This document shows positions 7,348 to 14,158 of a stretch of DNA of 16,914 bases, piece by piece; the first letter of the stretch is position 1, and every line of letters begins with the position of its first letter. This stretch comes from Pseudomonadota bacterium (GTDB lineage Bacteria; Pseudomonadota; Alphaproteobacteria; Rhizobiales; Xanthobacteraceae). The stretch covers positions 1 to 16,914 of the forward strand of contig JAEZMI010000099.1 of the NCBI GenBank assembly GCA_023414975.1, in the 5' to 3' direction. The translations under genes and the position numbers were made by a program. The notes under the pieces were generated by a model. The model did not search any database, was not told the origin of the DNA, and was given only the letters and a program-made list of their open reading frames with translations.

Positions 7348-8211
7348 ATGGCCTATGATCCCCGCTTCGTCAGCACGGAATGGCTCGCCGGCCATCTCGG
7401 CGCGCCGAACCTCGTCATCGTCGACGCCTCCTGGCACATGCCGGCGACCGGGCGCAGCGGCCGGGCGGAGTATCTCGAACGGCACATTCCCGGCGCCGTG
7501 TTCTTCGATATCGACGCGATCGCGGACACGTCGAGCCCGCTGCCGCATATGCTGCCCTCGGAACTGGTGTTCCGCGCCGCGATGGAATCGCTCGGCATCG
7601 GCCGCACCATGAAGATCGTGGTCTACGACACGGCCGGCCTGTTCTCCGCCCCGCGCGTCTGGTGGACGCTGAAGGCCTTCGGCGCGGTGGACGTGCAGAT
7701 CCTCGACGGCGGCTTCCCGAAATGGCTGGCGGAGGGCCATCCGGTCGAGGCCGGGGAACCGGCCATCTACCCGGCGAGCTTCGAGGCGCATCTCGACAAG
7801 AGCTGGGTCGCCAGCATGGACGAGGTGGCGCGCCGCCTCGCCAATGGCAGCGCGCAGGTGCTGGACGCCCGCGCCGCCGAGCGGTTCCGCGGCGAGGTGC
7901 CGGAGCCGCGCGTCGGCCTGCGGTCCGGCCACATGCCGGGCGCGCGCAACCTGCCGGTCTCCGAGGTGGTGAAGAACGGCCGGCTGGTCGATTCCGACGC
8001 CATCCGCGCGGCGGTCGAGGCCGCCGGCATCGATACCGCCCGCCCGGTCATCACCAGCTGCGGCTCGGGCGTGACCGCCGCCATTCTCTGGCTGGCGCTC
8101 GACGTCATCGGCGCGCAGCCCAAGGCACTCTATGACGGCTCCTGGAGCGAATGGGGCGCGTCCGACCACCCGGTCGCCACCGGCCCGGCGGCGCCGCTCC
8201 CCAAGCCATAA
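7348..8211 (+). CDS. sseA: 3-mercaptopyruvate sulfurtransferase
   Basis: A 287-residue two-domain rhodanese-fold enzyme, the normal size. The N-terminal domain (residues ~1-135) is the non-catalytic one, with the 'HIPGAVFFDIDAIAD' type signature. The C-terminal domain (~150-280) carries the catalytic loop C238-G-S-G-V-T-A. CGSGVT is the form found in 3-mercaptopyruvate sulfurtransferases, whereas thiosulfate sulfurtransferases have a more basic loop (CRKGVT). The enzyme transfers sulfur from 3-mercaptopyruvate to thiols or cyanide, giving pyruvate and persulfide or thiocyanate. ATG at 7348 has GGGAGG 7 nt upstream. It lies 59 nt after alaX on the same strand, probably in the same transcription unit or partly separated by the hairpins, and converges on map 26 nt away. 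Its place next to a cysteine synthase fits sulfur amino-acid metabolism. Confidence 0.94.
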   Translation: MAYDPRFVSTEWLAGHLGAPNLVIVDASWHMPATGRSGRAEYLERHIPGAVFFDIDAIADTSSPLPHMLPSELVFRAAMESLGIGRTMKIVVYDTAGLFSAPRVWWTLKAFGAVDVQILDGGFPKWLAEGHPVEAGEPAIYPASFEAHLDKSWVASMDEVARRLANGSAQVLDARAAERFRGEVPEPRVGLRSGHMPGARNLPVSEVVKNGRLVDSDAIRAAVEAAGIDTARPVITSCGSGVTAAILWLALDVIGAQPKALYDGSWSEWGASDHPVATGPAAPLPKP

Positions 8212-8237
8212 GGCCGCCCGAAGAACAGGGCTGCCCC

Positions 8238-8987
8238 CTAGGCCGCCAGCGTCAGGATCAGCGGCCCGTTGCGCGTCGCGACCACCGTGTGCTCGTACTG
8301 CACGGTGAGCGCGCGCGGCTCGCTGTACAGCGTCCACGGGTCGTCGCCATCCTCGGCGAATTCGGCGCCGAGCGAGAGGAACGGTTCGACGGTGAAGACC
8401 AGCCCCTCGCGCATCACCCGCCGCTCCGAGGCGTCCGGCCAGGTGGCGATTTCCTTCGGCTCCTCATGCAGCCCGCGGCCGATGCCGTGGCTCGCGAGAT
8501 TGCGCACCAGCGTGTAGCCGTTCTTGCGGGCGAAGGCGCCGACCGCGGTGCCGATGCCCGCCAGTGGCTTTCCCGCGCCCACCTGCCGCAGGCCGGCCCA
8601 CATGGCCCGCCTTCCGTCCTTGCACAGCCGCTCGACCGCGCGGCTGACCGGCGGCACGGCGAAGGAGGCGCCGGTATCGCCGAAAAAGCCGCCCTTCTCG
8701 GCGGAGACGTCGATGTTCACGAGGTCGCCCGGCTGGATCGCCCGCGCGCCGGGAATGCCGTGGGCGACCTCCTCATTGACGCTGATGCAGGTTGCGCCGG
8801 GAAAGCCGTAGACGCTCTCGGGCGCCGAGCGCGCGCCGGTGCTTTCCAGCAGCGCCCGGCCGATGGCGTCCAGCTCGCCGGTGGTGATGCCCGGCTCGAT
8901 CGCCTTGCCCATCGCCTCCAGCGTCACCGCGACGATGCGGCCGATCGCCTTCAGCGCCGCCAGCTCGGCCTCGCTCGTCACCACCAT
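8238..8987 (-). CDS. map: Type I methionine aminopeptidase
   Basis: A 249-residue pita-bread-fold metallopeptidase that removes the initiator Met from nascent proteins. All expected catalytic residues are visible: His76 (AHGIPG), metal ligands Asp93 (NIDV), Asp104 (GDTG), His167 (SHGIGR), Glu201 (FTVEP) and Glu232 (QYEHT). The start at 8987 has GGAGGA a few bases upstream; the frame continues to 9251 but that stretch is Arg/Gly-rich and unlike the family. The chain is short, with little N-terminal extension, and the 'ESVYGFPGATCISVNEEVAHGIPG' stretch reminds me of secondary enzymes such as Bacillus YflG (MapB) rather than the main proteobacterial Map. It could therefore be a second copy. It is convergent with sseA and preceded by a ~290-nt gene-free gap. 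Confidence 0.93.
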   Translation of the reverse strand: MVVTSEAELAALKAIGRIVAVTLEAMGKAIEPGITTGELDAIGRALLESTGARSAPESVYGFPGATCISVNEEVAHGIPGARAIQPGDLVNIDVSAEKGGFFGDTGASFAVPPVSRAVERLCKDGRRAMWAGLRQVGAGKPLAGIGTAVGAFARKNGYTLVRNLASHGIGRGLHEEPKEIATWPDASERRVMREGLVFTVEPFLSLGAEFAEDGDDPWTLYSEPRALTVQYEHTVVATRNGPLILTLAA

Positions 8988-9045
8988 GGCGGCTCCTCCG
9001 CTCGCGTCGCGCGGCCACGGCGTGGCTGATGCCGGGCGCCGCCCG

Positions 9046-9073
9046 CTGTAGCCGGCGGCAACCCGCCGGGCAA
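9046..9073 (-). promoter_or_regulatory. Candidate promoter of map with an inverted repeat in its spacer
   Basis: On the minus strand TTGCCC (9073-9068), 16 nt, then CTACAG (9051-9046) is a fair sigma70-like match about 60 nt before the map start. The spacer is almost filled by a perfect 7-bp inverted repeat, CCGGCGG (9052-9058) and CCGCCGG (9063-9069), with a 4-nt centre, which could be a regulator site or chance in GC-rich DNA. Confidence 0.33.
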
Positions 9074-9096
9074 GGCGCCCCTCCCCACGGCCGTCA

Positions 9097-9124
9097 TCCC
9101 GGACGGACGACGAGCGATCCGGGA
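9097..9124. repeat. Possible REP-like intergenic palindrome
   Basis: TCCCGGA (9097-9103) and TCCGGGA (9118-9124) form a perfect 7-bp inverted repeat with a 14-nt centre, preceded by CCGTCA. The pattern 'CGTCATCCCGGA...ATCCGGGA' is like the dispersed intergenic palindromes common in alphaproteobacterial genomes. Only one copy lies in the window, so repetition is not shown here. The rest of the gene-free stretch 8988-9274 shows only the map promoter candidate. Confidence 0.4.
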
Positions 9125-9274
9125 GCGCGTCCCCTCTCGTGATCGGCGGAAGATCTCGCGCCTGCGGCGGCGGGCCGTGCCGCCTGGACACGTCACCTCC
9201 ATCGGCCGGTTTTTCCTGCACACACTGGCCTGATCGTCCACCTGACTGCACTGACCCGCCACGGCCCGCGCATG

Positions 9275-9304
9275 AAAACGGCCACCCCGGAAGAGGCGGC
9301 CGTT
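9275..9304 (-). terminator. Intrinsic terminator of the aap operon
   Basis: Read on the minus strand, AACGGCCGCC and GGTGGCCGTT pair as a 10-bp stem with one A-C mismatch and an 8-nt loop (9304 to 9277), followed directly by a run of T (TTTT, ending at 9275). It lies 55 nt past the aapP stop. It is the clearest Rho-independent terminator in the window and closes the operon. Confidence 0.85.
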
Positions 9305-9346
9305 ACTTGATTCAACTTCACGGCGCGCAAAGGCCTGCCGTCAAAG

Positions 9347-9358
9347 GTATAATTATAC
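9347..9358. repeat. Perfect AT-rich 12-bp palindrome after aapP
   Basis: GTATAATTATAC is a perfect palindrome beginning one base beyond the aapP stop codon and is strikingly AT-rich in GC-rich DNA. It contains a consensus-like TATAAT on both strands, but I saw no matching -35 box at the right distance on either strand. Function unknown. Confidence 0.6.
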
Positions 9359-9359
9359 T

Positions 9360-10157
9360 TCAGTGCAGAATCTGGCTGAGGAACAGCCGCGTGCGCTCGT
9401 GCTGCGGGTTGGAGAAGAACGCATTCGGCTCGTTCATCTCGATAATCTGGCCGGCATCCATGAAGATCACGCGGTTGGCGACCTGGCGGGCGAAGCCCAT
9501 TTCATGGGTAACGCACAGCATCGTCATGCCTTCTTCGGCAAGACTGACCATGGTTTCCAGAACTTCTTTCACCATCTCCGGGTCGAGCGCCGAAGTCGGC
9601 TCATCGAACAACATGATCTTGGGCTTCATGCACAGCGCGCGGGCGATGGCGACGCGCTGCTGCTGGCCGCCGGAGAGCTGTCCGGGGAATTTATGCGCCT
9701 GCTCGGGGATCTTCACCTTCGTCAGGAAGTGCATCGCCAGCTCCTCCGCATCCTTCTTGGGCATCTTGCGGACCCAGATCGGCGCCAGCGTGCAGTTTTC
9801 GAGGATGGTGAGGTGCGGGAACAGGTTGAAGTGCTGGAAGCACATGCCGACTTCGCGGCGGATCTCGTCGATCCGCTTGAGATCATTGGTCAATTCGATG
9901 CCGTCCACGACGATGGACCCCTGCTGGTGCTCCCCCAGCCGGTTGATGCAGCGGATCATGGTCGACTTGCCGGAGCCGGAAGGACCACAGATGACGATGC
10001 GCTCGCCGCGGCGGACCTTCAGGTTGATGTCCTTGAGGACGTGGAACTCGCCATACCATTTGTGGACGCCGACCAGCTCCACCGCGACTTCACGCCCCGG
10101 CGGGGTGTGCACGGCGGGAAGTTCGTCGCTGGGAACGAGCGAATGGGGTTCAGACAT
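9360..10157 (-). CDS. aapP: General L-amino acid ABC transporter ATP-binding protein AapP
   Basis: A 265-residue ATPase subunit of a polar amino-acid importer. The Walker A motif GPSGSGKS is at 58-65, the Q-loop region CFQHFNLFPH at 106-115, the ABC signature LSGGQ at 161-165, Walker B IMLFDEP with D185/E186, the D-loop SALD at 189-192, and the switch His218 in CVTHEMGF. All are intact. A ~25-residue N-terminal extension precedes the ABC domain. Two copies are expected to sit on the cytosolic face of the AapQ-AapM permease pair. ATG at 10157 is preceded by GGAG with 8 nt spacing, and lies 17 nt after aapM. It is the last gene of the operon and is followed by a clear terminator. GlnQ-type names are the alternative; the operon context favours AapP. 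Confidence 0.95.
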   Translation of the reverse strand: MSEPHSLVPSDELPAVHTPPGREVAVELVGVHKWYGEFHVLKDINLKVRRGERIVICGPSGSGKSTMIRCINRLGEHQQGSIVVDGIELTNDLKRIDEIRREVGMCFQHFNLFPHLTILENCTLAPIWVRKMPKKDAEELAMHFLTKVKIPEQAHKFPGQLSGGQQQRVAIARALCMKPKIMLFDEPTSALDPEMVKEVLETMVSLAEEGMTMLCVTHEMGFARQVANRVIFMDAGQIIEMNEPNAFFSNPQHERTRLFLSQILH

Positions 10158-10174
10158 GATGGTTTCTCCGTCGT

Positions 10175-11551
10175 TCAGCGGCGATGGGAGGTGTTCAGGC
10201 GGCGCTCCACGAAGAGCGAGTAGCGCGACATGCCGAAGCAGAAGAAGAAGTAGACGATGCCGGCGAAGGCAAAGCCGGTATAGAGCGTCACCGGGCTCGC
10301 CCAGTTCGGATCGGTGAAAGAGGCGCGGAGCTGGCCGAGGAAATCGAAGATCGAGACGATCAGCACCAGCGTCGTGTCCTTGAACAAGCTGATGAAACTG
10401 TTCACGATTCCGGGAATGACCAGGGTCAGCGCCTGCGGCAGGATGATGAGGCGCATCATCTGGCTCCAGGTGCGCCCCATCGCCATCGCCCCCTCATACT
10501 GCCCCTTGGGAATGGCCTGCAGGCCGCCGCGCACCACCTCCGCCATATAGGCGGCGGTGAACAGGGCGACACCCACCAGCGCGCGCAGCAGCGCGTCCGG
10601 GTTGGCGCCTTGCGGCAGGAAGAGCGGCAGCATGTAGGTGGCGAAGAACAGCACGGTGATAAGCGGCACGCCGCGCCAGAACTCGATGAAGATCACCGAA
10701 AGCAGCCGGACGACCGGCATTTGCGAGCGCCGCCCGAGCGCCAGCGCGATGCCGAGCGGCAGCGAGGTGACGATGCCGGTGACGCCGATCACCAGCGTCA
10801 CCAGCAGCCCGCCCCATTGCCGCGTCTCGACATAGTCGAGCCCGAAATCGATGTCCCACGCCATCACCAGCACGCCGAAGGCGGCGAAGCAGATCAGCGT
10901 CGTGCGCGCCGCCGCCAGCCCCGCCCCGCCGAGGCCGGCGATGATGGCGCCGATGATCGCGGCGATGAGCACCGCCGTCAGCACGAAATCCACCCAGAAA
11001 GTGAGGTTCACGCCGCCGATCGAGGCATTGCCGGTGAGCGGGCTGATGAGGCCAAAACGCTCCAGCAGGAAGGCCGAGGCGTCGATGTTGCCACCGGTGA
11101 GCAGCACATAGGCGATGATCGGGTAGATGACGAAAAACAGCAGCGAATTCAGACGCTTCATCGGCGCGCTGGGGATCAGCAGCGGCACCAGGAGGATCGC
11201 CCCGAGGGCGAAGACGAGATTGGGCCGCCACCGCTCGGCGCTGGGATAGAAGCCGTAAATGAGCTGACCGAACTTGGCGTGGATGAAGGGCCAGCAGGCG
11301 CCGACATCCGGGCCGAGGCAGGCCTCGCGGTTCTCGCCCGTCCACACCGCGTCGATGAACAGGAAGCGGATCAGCGGCGGGAAGATCAGCAGCGCGAGCG
11401 CGATGCCGATCAGGGTGAGGATGGTGTTGAGGACGCTGGAGAACAGGTTCTCCCGCATCCAGCCCAGCGGCCCGAGATTGCGCACGGGCGGCGGCAGGGG
11501 CGTCTCCATCTGTGCGCGGATGAAGGTGCCGTCGTCGAAGGTCAGGCTCAT
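10175..11551 (-). CDS. aapM: General L-amino acid ABC transporter permease AapM, with an extra membrane segment
   Basis: A 458-residue inner-membrane permease of the HisM/GlnP type. The N-terminal part has a conserved periplasmic stretch (AVWTG...GACWPFIHAK, ~68-93) typical of AapM. The core ABC-2-type permease domain is ~245-450, with the EAA-like coupling loop from E353 to 'LPQAL' that contacts AapP. Rhizobium AapM, as I remember it, is about 384 residues and goes directly from the second or third helix to the 'VETPLWGGLLVTL' region. Here about 80 residues (roughly 155-234, bases 10850-11089) are added, including at least two very hydrophobic stretches (~188-207 and ~214-232). The start at 11551 has GAGGAG upstream. 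The gene follows aapQ by 10 nt and precedes aapP by 17 nt. Confidence 0.93.
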   Translation of the reverse strand: MSLTFDDGTFIRAQMETPLPPPVRNLGPLGWMRENLFSSVLNTILTLIGIALALLIFPPLIRFLFIDAVWTGENREACLGPDVGACWPFIHAKFGQLIYGFYPSAERWRPNLVFALGAILLVPLLIPSAPMKRLNSLLFFVIYPIIAYVLLTGGNIDASAFLLERFGLISPLTGNASIGGVNLTFWVDFVLTAVLIAAIIGAIIAGLGGAGLAAARTTLICFAAFGVLVMAWDIDFGLDYVETRQWGGLLVTLVIGVTGIVTSLPLGIALALGRRSQMPVVRLLSVIFIEFWRGVPLITVLFFATYMLPLFLPQGANPDALLRALVGVALFTAAYMAEVVRGGLQAIPKGQYEGAMAMGRTWSQMMRLIILPQALTLVIPGIVNSFISLFKDTTLVLIVSIFDFLGQLRASFTDPNWASPVTLYTGFAFAGIVYFFFCFGMSRYSLFVERRLNTSHRR

Positions 11552-11561
11552 GGCGCGCTCC

Positions 11562-12749
11562 TCACCGTTCCACGAGCGCGACGCGCTTGTTGTAGGCGTT
11601 CATGATGACCGAGGTGATGATCGACAGGAGCAGATAGACACCCATGGTCATCGCGATGATTTCGATCGCCTGGCCGGTCTGGTTGAGCGTCGTGCCGGCG
11701 AAGACGGCGACGAGATCCGGGTAGCCGATGCCGACGGCGAGCGAGGAGTTCTTGGTGAGGTTCAGATACTGGCTGGTGAGCGGCGGAATGATCACCCGCA
11801 TGGCCTGCGGAATGACCACCAGCCGCAGCGTCTGGCTGTTCTTGAGCCCCAGCGAATGAGCCGCCTCGGTCTGGCCATGGCTCACCGCCTGAATGCCGGC
11901 GCGCACATTTTCCGCAATGAACGCAGCCGTATAGGTGGCCAGAGCGACGGTGAGCGCGACGAATTCCGGGATGACCCGCACGCCGCCGACGAAGTTGAAG
12001 CCCTTCAGCTCCGGGCGCTCGACGGTGATCGGGAAACCGGTCGCCACCATGGCCGCCAGCGGCACCAGGATGAGGATTCCGAGGCCGATGGGCAGCATGG
12101 GAAGCCGGCGACCCGTCTCCTCCTGCCGCGCGCGGGACCAGTAATTGATCAGGATCACCGCAAGGATCGCGGCGCCGATGGCCCACAGCACGGTCCCTGC
12201 GCCCTCCCCGAAGATCGGCCGGGGAATGATGACGCCACGGTTGGAGATGAACACCTCGTCGAGGATGTTGATGCTCTGGCGCGGGTTCGGCATCGCGCTC
12301 AGCACGGCGAGGTACCAGAACAGGATCTGGAACAGCGGCGGCAGATTGCGCAGCACCTCGACATAGACCGTCGAGAGCAGCCGGACCACGAAGTTCTTGG
12401 AAAGACGGCCGATTCCGACCAGGAAGCCGATGATGGTGGCGAGGACGATGCCGACCACGGCGACGAGGATGGTGTTCAGGAGGCCGACGACGAAGGCCCG
12501 GCCATAGGTCGACGTCTCGCTGTAAGGGATCAGCGTCTGGTTGATGCCGAAGCCGGCGGTGTTGTCGAGAAACCCGAAACCGGTCGCGATCTTCTGCGCC
12601 GCCAGATTCTGGCTGGCGTTGTCGACGAACATCCAGCCCAGGAAAACGACCGCGATCAGGGCGATGATCTGCAGCCCTATGCTGCGCACTTTCGGGTCGT
12701 TGATGAAAGAACTCTTCCCGCCGGGTGCGGGTGCGCTCAGATCGGTCAT
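11562..12749 (-). CDS. aapQ: General L-amino acid ABC transporter permease AapQ
   Basis: A 395-residue inner-membrane permease that pairs with AapM. A first hydrophobic helix (~25-45) is followed by a periplasmic loop with 'GFGINQTLIPYSETSTYGRAF', then the permease domain. The EAA coupling loop begins at E295 (TEAAHSLGLKNSQ...VVIPQA). I chose ATG at 12749: a GTG 12 nt upstream is in frame, but the GAGGGGGA between the two codons is the obvious ribosome-binding site of the ATG, and the GTG has no properly spaced site of its own. A small CCCC-GCAA-GGGG hairpin (12772-12761) sits just before that site. Upstream, 113 nt separate it from aapJ and contain a strong hairpin; downstream aapM begins after 10 nt. 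Confidence 0.94.
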   Translation of the reverse strand: MTDLSAPAPGGKSSFINDPKVRSIGLQIIALIAVVFLGWMFVDNASQNLAAQKIATGFGFLDNTAGFGINQTLIPYSETSTYGRAFVVGLLNTILVAVVGIVLATIIGFLVGIGRLSKNFVVRLLSTVYVEVLRNLPPLFQILFWYLAVLSAMPNPRQSINILDEVFISNRGVIIPRPIFGEGAGTVLWAIGAAILAVILINYWSRARQEETGRRLPMLPIGLGILILVPLAAMVATGFPITVERPELKGFNFVGGVRVIPEFVALTVALATYTAAFIAENVRAGIQAVSHGQTEAAHSLGLKNSQTLRLVVIPQAMRVIIPPLTSQYLNLTKNSSLAVGIGYPDLVAVFAGTTLNQTGQAIEIIAMTMGVYLLLSIITSVIMNAYNKRVALVER

Positions 12750-12822
12750 GGTCCCCCTCACCCCTTGCGGGGCTTACTTGCTGCATCCGGCGCCGAACTT
12801 TTTGTCAGCTTCCGGCAGGAAT

Positions 12823-12848
12823 GGCTCCCGGTCCGGGGACCGGGAGCC
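12823..12848 (-). promoter_or_regulatory. Strong intercistronic hairpin between aapJ and aapQ
   Basis: GGCTCCCGGTCC (12823-12834) and GGACCGGGAGCC (12837-12848) form a perfect 12-bp inverted repeat with a 2-nt centre (in RNA an 11-bp stem with a 4-nt loop is more likely). It lies 14 nt after the aapJ stop. No T-run follows immediately; CAAAAAG comes about 15 nt later. Such hairpins commonly protect the 3' end of binding-protein mRNA or attenuate the permease genes, letting the binding protein be made in excess. That role is inferred. Confidence 0.7.
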
Positions 12849-12862
12849 CGTCACGTCTGCGA

Positions 12863-13885
12863 TCAGCGGATCGGCGGGGCGTACTGCAGGCCGCCCTTGC
12901 TCCACAGCGCGTTCACGCCGCGGGCGAGCTTGAGGGGGGTGTCGGGACCGACGTTCTTGTCATACATCTCGCCGTAATTGCCGACGTTCTTGATGATGAG
13001 GAAGGCCCAGTCATTGCCGAGGCCCATGCCCTCGCCGAACTTGCCTTCGGTGCCGAGCAGGCGCTTCACTTCCGGGTTGGCCGAGGACTTCAGCTGCTCG
13101 TCGACATTCTTCGAGGTCACGCCGAGCTCTTCGGCGTTGAGCTGCGCGAACAGCACCCACTTCACGATGTCGAACCACTGGTCGTCGCCATGGGCAACCA
13201 CCGGGCCGAGCGGCTCCTTGGAGATGATCTCCGGCAGGACGATGTGATCGTCCGGGTTCGTCAGCTTGAGACGCTCGCCGGCGAGGCCCGAGCGGTCGGT
13301 CGTCAGCACGTCGCAGCGGCCCGCGTCATAGGCCTTGACCACCTCGTCATTGGTGGCGAAGGCGATGACCTCATAGGTCATGTTGTTGGCGCGGAAGAAG
13401 TCGGCGAGGTTCTGCTCGGTCGTGGTGCCGGTCTGCGTGCAGACCGAGGCGCCCGAGAGCTCCATGGCCGAGTTCACCTTCTTGTCCTTGCGGATCATGA
13501 AGCCCTGGCCGTCATAATAGGTGACGCCGGTGAAGTTGAGGCCCAGCGAGGTGTCGCGGGTGATCGTCCAGGTCGTGTTGCGCGACAGGACGTCGATGTC
13601 GCCGGACTGCAGCGCGGTGAAGCGGTCCTTGGCGGAGAGCGGGGTGAACTTCACCTTGGTCGCATCGCCGAAGACGGCCGCCGCGACGGCGCGGCAGAAA
13701 TCCACGTCAAGGCCGGTCCAGTTGCCCTTGTCGTCCGGCGTGGAGAAGCCCGGCAGGCCCTGGCTCACGCCGCACTGGACGAAGCCCTTGGACTTGATCT
13801 GCTCAAGCTTGGTCGCGGCCTGCGCGCCCGTGGCCGCAAGGCCGATGGCGCCCGCGACGGCAAACGTGGAAATGAGGCGTTTCAT
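12863..13885 (-). CDS. aapJ: General L-amino acid ABC transporter substrate-binding protein AapJ
   Basis: A 340-residue periplasmic solute-binding protein of family 3. It starts with a Sec signal peptide (MKR, hydrophobic core to ~residue 18, cleavage predicted after A23 in GAQA-ATK). The mature part shows the family pattern: 'GFVQCGVSQGLPGFSTPDDKGNWTGLDVDFCRAVAAAVFG', 'FTALQSGDIDVLSRNTTWTITRD' and 'DVLTTDRSGLAGER'. It captures amino acids in the periplasm and delivers them to AapQ-AapM. AapJ proteins are known for broad specificity, so the ligand is probably not a single amino acid. ATG at 13885 has AAGAAGG 8 nt upstream and gives the signal peptide; the frame extends to 14023 but that part is not signal-like. 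First gene of the operon, with a leader containing two interlocking inverted repeats. Confidence 0.95.
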   Translation of the reverse strand: MKRLISTFAVAGAIGLAATGAQAATKLEQIKSKGFVQCGVSQGLPGFSTPDDKGNWTGLDVDFCRAVAAAVFGDATKVKFTPLSAKDRFTALQSGDIDVLSRNTTWTITRDTSLGLNFTGVTYYDGQGFMIRKDKKVNSAMELSGASVCTQTGTTTEQNLADFFRANNMTYEVIAFATNDEVVKAYDAGRCDVLTTDRSGLAGERLKLTNPDDHIVLPEIISKEPLGPVVAHGDDQWFDIVKWVLFAQLNAEELGVTSKNVDEQLKSSANPEVKRLLGTEGKFGEGMGLGNDWAFLIIKNVGNYGEMYDKNVGPDTPLKLARGVNALWSKGGLQYAPPIR

Positions 13886-13915
13886 GTGTGCAGCCTTCTT
13901 TAACGGTTCTGAATT

Positions 13916-13954
13916 GACGTTCCGGACCCAGTCGTGCGGAACGTCGCCACGACT
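13916..13954 (-). promoter_or_regulatory. Two interlocking inverted repeats in the aapJ leader (possible pseudoknot or switch)
   Basis: Repeat 1: GACGTTCCG (13916-13924) and CGGAACGTC (13937-13945), 9 bp, perfect. Repeat 2: AGTCGTG (13930-13936) and CACGACT (13948-13954), 7 bp, perfect. One arm of each lies inside the loop of the other. In the aapJ transcript the order is S1 5' arm, 2 nt, S2 5' arm, 0 nt, S1 3' arm, 5 nt, S2 3' arm, the topology of an H-type pseudoknot or of two mutually exclusive hairpins. It ends 30 nt before the aapJ start and 15 nt before its ribosome-binding site. It matches no riboswitch family I know. It could also be a pair of protein-binding sites in DNA. Confidence 0.5.
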
Positions 13955-14063
13955 AAAGCAATTCACATGCCGCCTCGCGCCGGGCAAGCGCGCCACGTGA
14001 TGCCCCCTTCGTCTATAGTCCACGAGACATCATGCTGTAGGATGCTGCGGCAGACGCGGGGTC

Positions 14064-14092
14064 ATCAGAACGCCGTATTCACGCACGGTCAA
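14064..14092 (-). promoter_or_regulatory. Candidate sigma70-type promoter of the aap operon
   Basis: On the minus strand TTGACC (14092-14087), 17 nt, then TCTGAT (14069-14064). The -35 match is good and the -10 fair. It predicts a start near 14057 and a leader of about 170 nt that would contain the interlocking repeats. Another start closer to aapJ is not excluded. Confidence 0.35.
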
Positions 14093-14158
14093 GCACTACC
14101 CCCGTAGCCGCAACCGCCCCTTCTATGGCATTTCCCAACCGTAAAGTGACCTTCCGGC

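Noticed and set aside
8978..9262. 94-codon minus-strand frame in the gap upstream of map
   Set aside because: Arg/Gly/Pro-rich, overlaps the map start and promoter candidate, and resembles no known small protein.
10184..11605. 473-codon plus-strand frame opposite aapM, and a further one at 11274-12977
   Set aside because: Antisense to well-conserved permease genes; the products are charged, His/Arg/Asp/Gln-rich sequences typical of reversed membrane-protein codons.
12750..12761. GTG at 12761 as the aapQ start
   Set aside because: The Shine-Dalgarno-like GAGGGGGA lies after it and before the ATG at 12749, and the GTG has no well-placed site of its own.
13984..13995. Sigma54-like TGGC...TTGC upstream of aapJ on the minus strand
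   Set aside because: The GG and GC doublets are only 7 nt apart; sigma54 promoters need 10.
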